From Micrasema longulum (taxonomy: Eukaryota > Arthropoda > Insecta > Trichoptera > Brachycentridae), in contig JAGVSM010003413.1 of the NCBI GenBank assembly GCA_022494885.1, forward strand, positions 62,001-126,000: DNA of 64,000 bases, given 5' to 3'. This document shows, piece by piece, positions 34,081 through 46,131 of the stretch. Position 1 is the first letter of the stretch. Every line of letters begins with the position of its first letter. Below the pieces are notes generated by a model. The model saw nothing but the letters and a program-made list of their open reading frames with translations, was not told the DNA's origin and made no database searches. The position numbers were made by a program, and so were the translations under genes.

Positions 34081-34586
34081 CTGAAATTTAGGCAAACATA
34101 TTTTCTCAAAACTGCGTCAGATTAAAAAAAAAAAGAACTGCGTCGGATTTACATTATAGATGTTGTGCATAACCTGACAAAAAGATTATAGTATTTTTTT
34201 TTCGTAGGTCGCTAAAAGATTAGCTGATGAGTCCTTTTACCGAAGTTTGGTACGAGAATTTTTATTTATTTTATTTTATACACGAGATGATTTCATCGAC
34301 ATTAAAAGCACAATATTAACCACACCCACTTGAGATAACAAATCTGTAAAAACTTTTATTTAGAAATAGACTAAAAACTAACCATAATTGAGCGAAGATA
34401 AAAATATGAGGCACGATAGTTTACAAAACATGATTTTAATAAGTAAAGTTAGAATTAACTAAACCACACTTTTAGTAAATAAACAAATCCCACGACGGCA
34501 CAAGACAAACAATAATCCCACAGATAAAATATGACGGGATTTTGAATTATACAACTTGTTGCTAAAGACAAAGTATAGAAAACTAC

Positions 34587-34605
34587 CGTAGATAATTATT
34601 TTCAT
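34587..34605 (-). CDS. Candidate first coding exon of the Ly6 gene
   Basis: ATGAAAATAATTATCTACG followed by GTAGTT gives MKIIIY at the right phase to join the CYQC exon, but the resulting signal peptide would be unusually short. Another start further upstream is possible. Confidence 0.25.
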
Positions 34606-35149
34606 AGCCAAAGTGTTGCTATCAATAAACACAAAATAAAAAAAATCTACAATAAGAAAATATTATATTATTGTTATGGTAACAATTTTTAGCCGCCATC
34701 TTTTGAGTAATTTGATTTCGGATTTTGTTCATAAAATTTAACGATGATGTGTTTACTTTTATAGTACCCAATTTATAATACAAAATAGCTGCAAGTATCT
34801 TATTTTTCAATTTAAATTAATTGACTAGTAATGGCATAAATAAATTTAAACTATTTAAATTATTATGTTCAAAATTTTGACTATAGCAAGACTATAGCTT
34901 AGTACGAACTGGCAAGTGCTGGCAACGATCTTTCTTACTCTTATTTAGCTGTCTATAAATAATATTAGTTTAATTTCATCTGCTTCGTAGTCAGTGCAGT
35001 TGCCTACTGTGCATCATGTTTTGGGTTTGATTATCTACAAGCAAATATTATTTTTAATTATTAGGTTAGAAAATTTAATACACTTCGATTGGTGTAGGTA
35101 CTAAATGTAATAAGTACCTACTATATGCGTCTGTCATAATGATAATTAT
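34606..35149. other. Unassigned stretch upstream of the Ly6 gene
   Basis: Should contain the missing 5' exon or promoter of the Ly6 gene. No convincing signal-peptide exon found. Confidence 0.3.
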
Positions 35150-35400
35150 TCCCTTTTCCATACTAAATGGTGCATAGAGCACCGCAATAGTACTTCAATG
35201 GCTTCCTATTACGTTTCAGGCAGCACTCTAGCAACTCCAAAATGTTGAAACGAAAAATTACCTAGGTAATAAATAAATATTTCACTTCAACATATGGGCG
35301 TAAAAGGCAAACCCGCTAACAACGAGGCGGATTAATCTTCGCTGGATCTCCTTTTTCAGGACACTTACCTAAGAGTGGTTATCGAGTTGAAAACACTTAT
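35150..35400 (-). repeat. SINE group D/E, diverged
   Basis: Minus-strand match to the tail (GGTGCATAGAGCACCGCAAT on the plus strand) and the head region near 35330, with AACGAGGCGGA on the plus strand. Confidence 0.5.
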
Positions 35401-35679
35401 GCTGGGTTTTAGTTTTATTTCAAAAACAAAACTACATTCATAATTCCACCTGGACACGGAAAAACCCACATAAAGAAAATTTAAGATATGTATTTTTTAC
35501 GTCAGTTTAAAAAAAAAATCATTGGCGCTTTGCTGTTATAATGTGTTTGAAAAATATTTTTAGACTACCTTGCAATAAAATGTTGCAAGTCAAAAACAAT
35601 ATGCAAGAAATAAGATTTTCCAAATGACGTAGGTATAATAAAATTTATCCCAGTGCAGTTTTTGGTATCATTGAAATAA

Positions 35680-35823
35680 CATGTCAATTTTTGTTCGCTT
35701 GTGTGTTTTTCTGGCATCGCGTCGTTGCGTTAGTGTCACCGCATACGCTTTTATATTTGCATTAGATAAATAAACCCTTCAAAACACCGCGAATCATCAC
35801 AGGAATCAGAATAATAAATCAAG
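35680..35823 (+). promoter_or_regulatory. Possible promoter and noncoding first exon
   Basis: A CpG-containing block ending AATCAAG then donor GTTAGT. It could be the start of a plus-strand transcript or of the Ly6 gene in the other direction. No coding sequence follows. Confidence 0.2.
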
Positions 35824-36075
35824 GTTAGTGTTATTTATTCTCTTATATGATTATTTTTCTGTTGTTTGAACTTGTCACGGGAACATTTTAATTTTGATAG
35901 GTTTTTGACCGCTTCAGTAATCATAAAAAAACTAGATTCTCTTTTTTTTATTTATTTATGAACTTCTTTTATTTGCTAAACGTATATATCATTCATAAAA
36001 GCCATTTAGGGCCCAAAATGGGTCTGAAAGCTGATTATGGTGCGTTGAATCATGAAATAAAATAAATTCTTTAAA

Positions 36076-37431
36076 AAATCATCATTTTTCTTCTTCTTCT
36101 TGCGGGGTGTCTTGCCAGATCCTCCCGACGTTGGCGATCACTACAGCGAAAGCATCTCGGTCCTGCGTTACTCTTATATTCTGCAGCCAGGATAACTGCC
36201 AGTAGATGTACTCGCCATAGTGATTCCTGGGAAAAGATGACCTGAGTAGTTTCTCGTTGCCTTCCGTGGTGGATTTTTGTGTCGGGGTTACCTTCCCTTA
36301 GCTAGTTGATTATGGTTTGCAAACAACAAACAAACAAACCATCACGCCGTTTCCCCGTAAGGGAAGGCAGAGAGGATAGAACGCTACAACACTCTATCTT
36401 TGCATACAGATTTCGCTTCCTCTACATTCATACATATTCTCATGTACGCGCGCCGATTATTCCGACTTTTGACGTGTCCATCTTTAAGTATTTGTTGGAT
36501 TTGGTCATGCCATGTCTTTCTCAGTCTTCCTCTATTTCTGCATCCATCAACATTCGCATTGTAAATATTCTTAGCCGTCCTCTCGCTGTCCATTCGTTCT
36601 ACATGTCCAAACCAGCGCAGAGCTCCTTTCTTGATTTTGTCGATAATGCTTGTCTCAGCCTTACATAATGTACGGATCTCAACAGTTGTGCATCTATCGT
36701 ACATAGTTTTACCACACATTCGCCTGAGAGATCGCATTTCGACAGCATTCAGCCTACTTTCATCCCTGTTTTTCCAAGTCCATACTTCGCTCCCATACAT
36801 CAGGGACGGGACCAGGACTCCGTTGTGAACTGCCAATTTTGCCTCTTGTGATAAGCATTTATTTGCCAAGGTCGATTTAAGTTTACCGTTCACTCTGCTC
36901 CCGGCACTCACCCTTCTTTCAATATCTTTCTCAGTCATTCCATCTCTAGTGAACATACTTCCCAGATACACAAATTCCTCTACTTGTTTTAGTATAACTC
37001 CATTCACAGTGATTTCACATTTAGTCATACTTTCATTTCTTTCAAAACCATCACATTCGATTTATCGACATTCATCAGCAAATCGCTTCTCTTGCATACA
37101 TCGTAGACCTTTGTTACCAAGAATTGCAGTTCCTCTTTGTTGTTAGCAAGGAGTACAGCATCGTCAGCATACAAAAGACAATTGACTTTTAAATCACCCA
37201 TTTTTGCTTCCATTCTTAAGCCTTTCAGTTCTTTCATGCAGTTATCGATATACACGTTGAACAGCCATGGTGACATAACACATCCCTGCTTCACTCCTTT
37301 ATGAATGTCAAACCACGATGTGTATGATCCATTTACCCTAACACATGCTGTGCTGTCTTTATACAGAGAAGCAATAGCACGTGTTAGATTTCCGCTTACT
37401 CCGTACTCCGATAACACCTTCCATATGGTTT
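36076..37431 (-). pseudogene. RTE-like LINE, 5'-truncated
   Basis: Minus-strand reverse transcriptase 37431-36384 in two frames. Seen: VLSEYGVSGNLTRAI, GVKQGCVMSPWLFNVYIDNC, CLLYADDAVLLA, VEEFVYLGSMFTRDG, VPSLMYGSEVWTW, LRWFGHVERMDS and RLRKTWHDQI. YADD is intact and there is only one frame break, near 37025, so this is the youngest RTE copy here. A 3' untranslated part with GAAGAAGAAG reaches 36076. Confidence 0.88.
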
Positions 37432-38441
37432 GGAGGCGCTAAAAACTCGCCTCTCATCCTTTCGTTATCTGCTGTGATCAAACCGTTATGAGTGTGATCC
37501 CATTGCCCAGGGTTCGCGACGTGACTAGTCAGTAGTGTTGCCGGCGGAATGCAACTGGGCGTTCGCAGCATTTTAGAGAATAACACCCTTCAGCAAGATG
37601 TGACTCTCTGCGACTCAGTTCGAACCCCATTTCATTAATTTTTATTAATCATAAATTATAAATAATGTCTTATAGATGCAATGAACTAGAAAAAAAAACT
37701 TCATGGCTGGTAGAATTATTATTTATTTTTACCCGAATGGAATGGTCTTTTCCGCAGGTAAAGTTTTCACTGTCAATTTTCGTACATAATTGCCGACCTA
37801 GTACACTAGTTAATAAGCCATATTCATAAAATTATCAACTGTCTTAATAAGAAGTAACACTTAGTACATTATACAGCTTGGTAAGGCTTCAATAAGTTAC
37901 AAGAAATTCGCTTGCAAACGTTGATTAAAACATATAAGTATAATATTCACATATTTATTTTTACTCAATTACTCAGATCTGATATGCATTACAGGACAAC
38001 AGCTTTAGTAATTATTTAATTTTTAAAGTTGCTAATTTTATTTTTAATTTAACCTGTCCATGTTTCTTTATGCTTCTGTAGTAAAACATAACAAGGAAAA
38101 TTGTGTCACACAATACTTAGCCCTTTTAACCTAATATCCGAACTTAACGACGTGTAGCACTACATCGATTATTTGCTACACCAAAACAAAAACAAATAAG
38201 TCGTGCTTATCAGATAAAAACCGGAACCGGAACACTGAAAAAAATCTGAAGCGAAATAATACTTTTATATCTACATAAATATTTTACATCAACATTGTTG
38301 AGAATTGAAACTGAGATCCTAAGAGTGGTAGCCAAACGCGCTAATTATAAGATACATAGGCACGCAGACGATTACTATTACAATATTATTCATAGTAAGT
38401 ATACCTATGTCTAAGGGTGGATTAAGAATACAGTTCTGTAT
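37432..38441. other. Unassigned stretch
   Basis: The first 190 bases are less AT-rich and contain a tRNA-like GGGTTCGAACTGAGTCGC on the minus strand, perhaps a further SINE or the 5' flank of the RTE insertion. The rest shows nothing. Confidence 0.3.
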
Positions 38442-38725
38442 GTGTAATAGAACCAGAATCCTTGACGAGTGCTTTCGATTTGATGTCTACTCTCAGGTAA
38501 AAATCCTGAATAAGGAAATCGACTGGAGATAAGTCCGCCTCGTAGTTTATTGGTTGACGCGTTCGCCTACCATGCTTGAGGTCCCTGGCTCGATTCCTGG
38601 GAAGGTCACCCTGAAATATTGACAAAAAGGTGGTTCTACACTGCAATATTTCATGTTCCAGGACTGGCGTCTAAAGCGTAAGGCTGATCACCTTACCGTT
38701 TTGTAGCAGATAATCGATGTACGCT
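38442..38725 (+). repeat. SINE group E, full copy
   Basis: Leader TCTACTCTCAGGTAAAAATC, head TTGACGCGTTCGCCTACCAT and CTCGATTCCTGGGAAGGT, then the tail with TTCATGTTCCAGGACTGGCG shared with group D. Confidence 0.7.
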
Positions 38726-39561
38726 GCATTTAGTGTGCAACACACTTAAAAATTAAACAAAAAAATTTGCAGGATTAGACCAAATTATTTCCCTAGGTTG
38801 TCGGAAGTTTTTCTTAGTATTAGTTATTTTCTTTTAAATACGTATAACGAATATCCTCAAGCATAACAAATCTCAAAAACTATAGTGGATTTAAGTAGTC
38901 CGTAAATAAATAATGATTTGTATGTATTAACTTTTTGTTGAGTGTATGCAAATGCTAAAACACCCAAACCTATTTGAATTGTAACAAAGTCAGTTTATTC
39001 TCTTGACAGTGATTGCACTATGTACGATATTGTATCGACATGTTTAGCGTCTAGTTGTTTAGCCTACATTCTGATCACGCGCGAGTCACTGTGATTTCCC
39101 ATGTAAAGCCCGATCAGTATTACAAATCTCGATTTTTACATAAACAAACAAAAATGTTTGCTAAAAATAAAAACACAGATGAACTTTTTTCTCTCAACTC
39201 AACTGTTCGAGTATTCCATCATGATTTTGGGAAATTTATTTATTTCAAACTACATCTATATCTTTCTGCCATCCAAAAACCAAAAGAAGTCAAAGTCAAA
39301 AGAAGAGTTTGTCAAAAATTTGTACTAACGTAGGTACGTATAATTAAAAAATATTTTTATACAATGCGTGTAAGGTTGCAAAGGTAGATTATTGTTTAAA
39401 GCATATAAGCAGTATTATAATAAAGATACAAAATTAACCAACATAATGCAGACAATGTAAGAAAAAAGACAAAGATACAAATAAAAAATACGGAAATTAA
39501 AACAAAGAAAGGCAACACATTCCGTTTGGTACGGAGGAGTAAAAGCCGTTTTTAGTTATAA
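38726..39561. other. Unassigned stretch
   Basis: A 92-codon open frame at 39055-39333 has no recognised domain and low-complexity ends. No repeats seen. Confidence 0.3.
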
Positions 39562-40089
39562 CCCAGATAGCAATTTAAACTTGCCTCAAGCTTGTATCAA
39601 GTTTGAAGTATCAAGAGTTCAAGCTTGACCCAAGTTTGAGATTGCAACTCTGTAAACTTGAGGCAAATTTAAAGCAAACTTCCTAGTTACCATCCAACAA
39701 ACTTGCATGATGTTTGTTTTTTACAAAAAAAACAAAAAATACAAAATAAAAAACAAAAAAATAGAGAGAAAAAAAAACGAAACTAAAAAAAACAAAAAAC
39801 ACGAAGCTTCTTCACAATATTAATATTAAATAAAATATCTTGTTATTATTACTCAGTATATTTATTTTGAATGAATAATAAAAATTACGGGCTATTTTAG
39901 CCAAGAAAGTCAGATGATGTGATGTCAGATGATGTGATGTCAAATAATTCATGTCAATTGACTGGAGATCAGAGTCCGGTGCATTATTTTGTCTCTCAAC
40001 TCTGAAACAAATAAATAAAACTGTTTTATGACTTACTAGCTTTTCGACTAGCGGGATTTCTCATGGTAAAAAGTATCCGGTATTCAAAT

Positions 40090-40290
40090 CAAAATTTGTT
40101 GCAACAGAGGGAAAACATTTTGGGAAGGAAATATGGAAGTCTAGGTATGTACTGGGCTTATGTACGGTCATTGGCTGGTTGAAATGGTCACTTTACAACC
40201 TGTGTAACATTAAGCGTTCTGCCCATGTTTAAACATCTTCATTTCCTCAACTCATCCATCTTTTAACTTTTGTGAAGTATAAAAGCCTCT
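40090..40290 (+). repeat. Group M repeat
   Basis: GGAAATATGGAAGTCTAGGT to CTCATCCATCTTTTAACTTT; nested in the CCCAGATAGCA element. Confidence 0.7.
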
Positions 40291-40796
40291 GGGGTTAAAG
40301 TATTGGTTAATTATATCAATATATATACAACAGCCTTTTCGTTCTGTAAATAAAACATAATTCAATCAATTCAATTCAATAATAGTATAATGTTTGTGAT
40401 ATTTAATAATTAATCAGTTTAAACTATTGTAAGCACTATGCAGTGGATAAGATATTAATATCATACTTACTTTTAAAGAGCTCTTGACAAGACGGTTTTG
40501 TCGAGTGACAGTGCAACAAAAACTCATTTTTAATGTTTTTTTCCTCAGTGGCATATCAATAATTTATCCTTTAAACTAAGTATTAACACTTCGACAGTAT
40601 TAAAAGTTTTGAAATCACCGGAAAAACGTCCAATGATAAATGCGTAATTAAAGAACCGCGCATTATAAATGACATGTAACCCCCGGACAAAAACGGTGAA
40701 ATATATCATTTTTCTATGATTTTGATAGTATTATCAATCTGAATGTTGTTTGGAATTAACCACTTTTTTGGATATTTGTCATGCACTTATTTAATT

Positions 40797-40985
40797 CGGC
40801 GGCCTCCGTGGTGAGACATTTGGCTCACACATGGAAGGTTCTGGGTTCGATTCCTGGTGAGAACACAAAAATTAAATGTGATTTTTCTTAAGGCTGGGTG
40901 TACCGTGCTATAATTCACCACTGTAATTGGGCCTCACGGCTTGTTGTGGTGCTAAAAAAAAATCGGTCTGGGAGAAAAGTCCTGG
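40797..40985 (+). repeat. SINE group C, full copy
   Basis: Head GGCGGCCTCCGTGGTGAGAC with box B GGGTTCGATTCCTGG, then the group C tail. Confidence 0.75.
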
Positions 40986-41394
40986 GATTAAATATAACAG
41001 TTAAAATAAAAAAAAATAAAAAAAGGAATTTTCTCCATATTTTTATGTATATGGCAATGTGTTGATCATTGTTATATGACTTTCCGATTCTGAAAAACCA
41101 TTCTTGACATAACAAGATTCCAGTAAGTTTTCTAAAAACTTGTCTCTTCAAATTTGACATAACAATATTCCAGCAACTTTTGATAAAAACTTGTCGCGTC
41201 AAATTTTCCTTTTTAACCTTCCATCAATCTTAAATCAAGTTTGTACCAAGTTTCACTGCTATCTGGGAAGGTATGTGGAAATAAAGATTTTATTTGTTTA
41301 TTTATTTCAAATTACATTGGTATGCATATTCACTAACATATGCCTTCTTAGGTTGTTAGGTTTTTAGGTTACATACTTCGAATAATAATTACAT

Positions 41395-41672
41395 ATTATC
41401 ATCATTATCATCATTATCATCATTATCATCGTTATCATCCCCTTTCTATAGGGCACAGCATTGGTACACCAATCGCGGCGTATCTTGATCATTTTTGTTA
41501 CATGAAGTATGATGATCAGTCTTACGTTTTAGATACCAGTCCAGGGACTATGAAATATTCTAGTGTAAAAATACCCTTTTAAATAAATATTCCATGTCAA
41601 CCATGTCGGGAGACCTGAGACCCCTTGCATGGTAGGCAAACGTGCTGACCATTACACCACGAGGCCGACAAT
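41395..41672 (-). repeat. SINE group D, full copy
   Basis: Minus-strand head GTCGGCCTCGTGGTGTAATG at 41672 and a tail of ATC/ATT repeats on the plus strand at 41395-41440. Confidence 0.78.
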
Positions 41673-41945
41673 AATTACATTTGATGCGAAATTAAAAATA
41701 ACAATTCAAATAAAAGAAGTAACATTAAATACTTTAAGAACTAATACAGTAAAAATCATACATATGAAGTTACAAACATAAACTAGGAAACAAAATAATA
41801 TTATTAAAATTAATAGATTATAATAAAAAACATAATTGTTGCCATAATTTGAATACGGTTTGTAAAGTGTAAATTAAAGTAATCAATAATGTAGCATAAT
41901 AACGGTTTAAACGATATTTTAAAAATCAAACGAAACATTTAAATA

Positions 41946-42711
41946 CAGGATGTTCATAAAACCCTGTCACATCCGAAACCACGATGATCAGTATGAGCAA
42001 GAAGACATATTGGCACATTAAAATATTTTTTTAGAACGAATAAAATTTAAAAAAATAAAATTTAAAAAAGCAAATGGTTGTTTACTTCTGCAGGGGAGAA
42101 ACGAGGAGGGGGAGGGGGAATCTGATACTACGCCGCGCTCCCCTCACTTCTCTCCTGCAGAAGTAAGAAACCATTTGTTTTTTTTAAATATTTTTTTAAT
42201 ATGCTAATAAGTCTTCTTGCCCATACTGATCATTGTGGTTTCGGATGTGACAGGATTTAACCCTTTATAGGACGGGATCATTTATTTGCATTTTTGATGA
42301 AAACTTGATTAAAGCCGATTAAAGCTTAAAGCTACGAGAATTAAATATATTTTTAGTATTTAATACTAACATATGATCATTAACAAATATGAATCTTACC
42401 TGTTTTCTCCCTGAAGACGGTTTGGAATCGAAAACAACAGAGAAACAAGTCGAGACACGTCCAAACAGCGCAAAGTTCCGCGCGGGGATGTTCGGTGGCA
42501 AATATAAGTGAAACATATTTTGTTTATGCCACCACTTGCACCACCGGTTTCAATTTGTACCAAAAATGACATTTATATTGACCACTGTCTGTTTACCTAA
42601 CGAAATAAGTACATAAACATAATTTTAGATGGAAATTTCTAAAGATATTGACCTTTATTGAAAGTGGCACACATTTGCCACAGACCTTTAAAGAGTTAAA
42701 GAACACCCTGT
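41946..42711. mobile_element. Group K foldback MITE split by an insert
   Basis: Ends CAGGATGTTCATAAAACCC and AAAGAACACCCTG. Has the GC-rich core (TTCTGCAGGGGAGAAACGAG). Its right end is separated by the TTAA-flanked element. Confidence 0.78.
42261..42695. mobile_element. TTAA-flanked piggyBac-like element
   Basis: 435 bp with TTAA on each side. Ends CCCTTTATAGGACGG and, inverted, CTCTTTAAAGGTCTG. Removing it with one TTAA restores the group K consensus exactly, which fixes the boundaries. A 65-codon minus-strand frame inside is not recognised. Confidence 0.75.
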
Positions 42712-42989
42712 TTAAAGCGGAAAGAGGGATAAGTATAAAGAAGGAAAGCAAAAAGGGATACAATAAATTATTTAATTTAATTTGTTACTGCGTGCGAGAA
42801 AACTTTCACTTTTAAAAATTTTTAAACAACTTATCGATTATTCTGTTATTTTTGTTGGAAAAGGAAATAAGATAAACCAGCATAGTAAACTGCCTATGTT
42901 GGCTTAGTTTATTGTTTATGTGATGGTAATAAAACAAATTTGATAATATGTTTAAGTTCTTTATTATTTTAGTAAATACAGCAAGACAC

Positions 42990-44850
42990 CTACTGGCTCC
43001 CTTTTACCCGTGTACGGGTTGGATTGAACCAAGTAGTGGGTAGGATTGAACCATTTACATAATAGTGATGTTATTAAAATAAAACCAGCTTAAAGTATTA
43101 CAATTTTTAGCCTAAATATTAATTCCACTCAAGGTTATATAAAAATAATATTATCAAAAGTAAAAATGAAGAGAAATAAGTGTTTAAATATTATTACAAA
43201 TTAACGAAGGTAAGTAAAAAAGACAAAAAATCAACGAACGTTAATACAATCAAATTGAACTGGAAATTTGTAATTGCAGTGTTGTCTTTTTGTTGTGCCT
43301 GAATACCTTGGCTGAGAAAATGTCAATCTAACATTATTTAGAGCTACAGTAGAAATATCAAGAATGTCTGGCGTCATAAAAAAATATCCTTTTTACAGAA
43401 ATCCTTTGTCTTACATTATCAAAACCAAACACATTTCCAACATAGACTATTTAGCAATTGTAAATTTAACCAAAACGTTCCCTTCACCAGGATCTCCATT
43501 GAAATCATTATGTTAATCTTCTTCTTAAATAATTAAGTCTTCAAAGTTGCCATCTGAATCTGATGAATCCTGCAATAATTGTTTTTCTTCTAATTTATTT
43601 TCGCTGATGATCAAGTCTTGAAGTATATTTCTGGGTTTTTTAGCCAGTTTTTCATTACATGACCTGTTCATAATTTTCTCTTTTTCAGGAGTATCCGCAG
43701 CAATCATTGATTGACCTTTTTTCCTTTCGTTTCTTATGTCACTTCCTTTTCCTGCCTTTTTCTGGAAAGCCTTTCAAATTCTGAGGGGAACAAATATACC
43801 AGATGATATTGACGGCTGATCAGCTATGATAACAATGTCGTTTAGTTAAAAAACTCGAGAAGACAAAATCTAGACTTGTCTAAGTCCTCACTATCTTTGA
43901 TGTTAAAAGTGGTGGTATGAGACGCCGAAACGTCAAGATTTACTGGTTGTTCGGATATATTTTGGGTGATGTGATGAGTTTTGGAAGAGTTGGACTCTTC
44001 TATATCCATAGCTCTATCTGTAACAAAGCTGCACAAAAAATCTACTTTTGGGAGCACATTTCTGTCGAATGAAAATATTTCCGTTTTTTGAATGCAGCTA
44101 TTATATAACCAAGAGTAATGGCTTTTTCATAAGTAATTCCAACACTTAATGTCACATTGTAAATTTGAAACGTTTTGCCAGAATTATGAAGGATTCATGC
44201 ATCTATAGCTGCATTGTATGCAGTTTAAAAGGTCGCTAAACACCCACATCAAGTGGTTGCTATTTATTAGTTGAGTGAGGTGGTAAAGTCAAAATAGTTA
44301 CTTTATGTTCTTTCACCCCATTGATTGCTGCTATGGACAAGTGCGCGTCGTAATTATATATCAGTAACGATGGATTTTCTTTGCTGCTGGAAGTGCATTT
44401 TACAAAATGCTTCATCACTTGTAGGAATGAACCATGGTTCAATCCTCCCCAATCGAAGTTGGTTCAGTCCTCCTCAAGCACCCAAAATAAGTTAAATAAT
44501 TTTGAAAAAAATATACATGTATAATATGCACCACAAGCACACAGTTCAAGGTACTATATAATTTTATAATGACTTTAGAGTCACTTTTCGTTGTTTAGAA
44601 CTAGTCAACAAGGTGTCAAATGCTTCATAAAAAGTACGTTAATTTTACTTTAGCATCGAAAATCGTGAGTGACCTTGTCAGTACAAGAACCCGTGACGAG
44701 ATACAGGCGGCAACTGGATGTGCAGGACGAGCACGAGTATGCAACACGTTGGTCAAGTTTGAACATGTTTCGAATCATATTTCACAGTAATATGGTAAAT
44801 GATTCACTCCTCCCCGTGGCTCACTTCTACCCGTGCTCCCCTACTTGTCG
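42990..44850 (-). pseudogene. pogo/Tigger-like transposon, 5'-deleted
   Basis: Minus strand encodes pieces of a pogo-type DDE transposase: PSLLIYNYDAHLSIAAIN (the second catalytic block, usually LLLDNHxSHxS), LTLPPHSTNK, QPLDVGV, AAFKKTEIFSFDRNVLPKVD with CSFVTDR, and ADTPEKEKIM near the C-terminus. Frame breaks separate them, and the N-terminal DNA-binding half is missing. Repeats of GGTTCAATCCTACCC type stand at both ends. Confidence 0.78.
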
Positions 44851-45798
44851 ATTTATGCTGAGGTTTGAAAAATCTAGTGAGTGGAATACTGGGAGTGAAG
44901 GATTATAAGCTAGTATGTATAATGATATAAAACAATACATTATAAAATTATAAAACAACAAAAGCGGCGCCCAGGCTACAATCCGCTATATTTTCACTCG
45001 ATTTATTTATAATTCACACAAATGGTAATTGGACAGGCTATACAAAATATAAAATTTATTGACCATTACCAAGTTATCCGTAAAATTCACACGTTCGGTT
45101 TGCATAATGCAATTGATATCTTTGTAATCGTTTTTGGGAATCAAAGCAAACAACTGTGTACAATATTATATTGCACCACAATACACATATTCAGATATAA
45201 TGAAATGCTTATTGAGGCGGCAAATGCATTTTATTTCCATGATCATTTGGCTACTTGTTTATGAAATAGGTTTGATTAATTTAAAATCGATTTACGTGCA
45301 AAGTGAGATCATTAAATGTATGTGTGTTATTATTTCGATCGTTTCCCAGCGGAAAGAGAATTGATTTCTAGGCGTGATTTTCATCACAACGATTTCTGCC
45401 AAAATAAATTTTATTTGAATTCTGAATTGAGAGCGCCCTTGAGGCGATTGCGGAATAGAGAAAAAAATCGTTAAACATTTAACGTGATCCTATCTATCTT
45501 CGTGATAGTCGTATGTATTAATAATAGCCAATGTTTTATCGGACATACTAATGCTAATAGATACCTGTGTATTGTTCAATCTAGTTCTGAAACCTTGAAT
45601 CGACCTTATGGTGAAATTTTAAACGCTCTATAATTTCTCTAAAATATAACCCAATGATTATTTAACTAATTCATTTATTGATTATATCTCACTTATTAAC
45701 AGGATTTCTGTCAGATAAATGAAAAACATACCTTCAGTCACTTTCTCTGTAGGGGAAAGCAAATATAATAAATCGCGCTCCGCTCTATATTATTAAAC
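44851..45798. other. Unassigned stretch
   Basis: Two overlapping short open frames at 45022-45364 look like chance. No repeat recognised. Confidence 0.3.
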
Positions 45799-46131
45799 TT
45801 CAAAAAATCCTAACAATTTTTTTCCAAAAATGAGTTTATTTTTATGTTTTTTTAAAAAATATGATTTGAAAATGGAGTAAATCTTTCATTTCTCGGACCA
45901 ATATCTTTTCCACAAACCCCTACCTCTCCCCTACATCTCTCCCTAAAATGAGATGAAAAACGTGTTTGACCAACGAACCGATACGCACCGGACGCGGACA
46001 GAGGAACTGGCTGGGTAGGAGAAGGGTCGGAGTTTGTGGAAGGGATGCTAGTTCGAGAAATTAAGGATTTTCTCCATTTTCAGATTATAAAAAAATATTT
46101 TAAAAAAAATATTACGATTTTTTAAAGGTTC
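45799..46131. mobile_element. Foldback element with GC-richer centre
   Basis: Inverted arms 45799-45932 and 46010-46131, for example TCCACAAACCCCTACCTCTC against GGAGTTTGTGGAAGGG. Imperfect, no coding capacity. The end phrases resemble those near 24470. Confidence 0.65.

Larger units (their letters stand above)
39562..41267. mobile_element. Unclassified DNA element with CCCAGATAGCA ends
   Basis: Inverted ends CCCAGATAGCA at 39562 and 41267, with AACTTG-rich sequence inside both (AGCTTGTATCAAGTTTGAAG at the left, inverse AAGTTTGTACC at the right). Interior carries a group M repeat (40090), a SINE C (40797) and no transposase. A GTCAGATGATGTGAT tandem lies at 39908-39942. Confidence 0.55.

Noticed and set aside
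34224..34258. CTGATGAGTCC, the phrase of a textbook hammerhead
   Set aside because: The partner core reads GAGAA instead of GAAA, stem II needs a bulge, and stem I has no partner strand.
39055..39333. 92-codon plus-strand frame
   Set aside because: No domain, biased composition, no supporting signals.
41395..41440. ATC/ATT microsatellite as an independent repeat
   Set aside because: It is the tail of the group D SINE.
45022..45364. Two overlapping plus-strand frames of about 80 codons
   Set aside because: No recognised domain or codon pattern.
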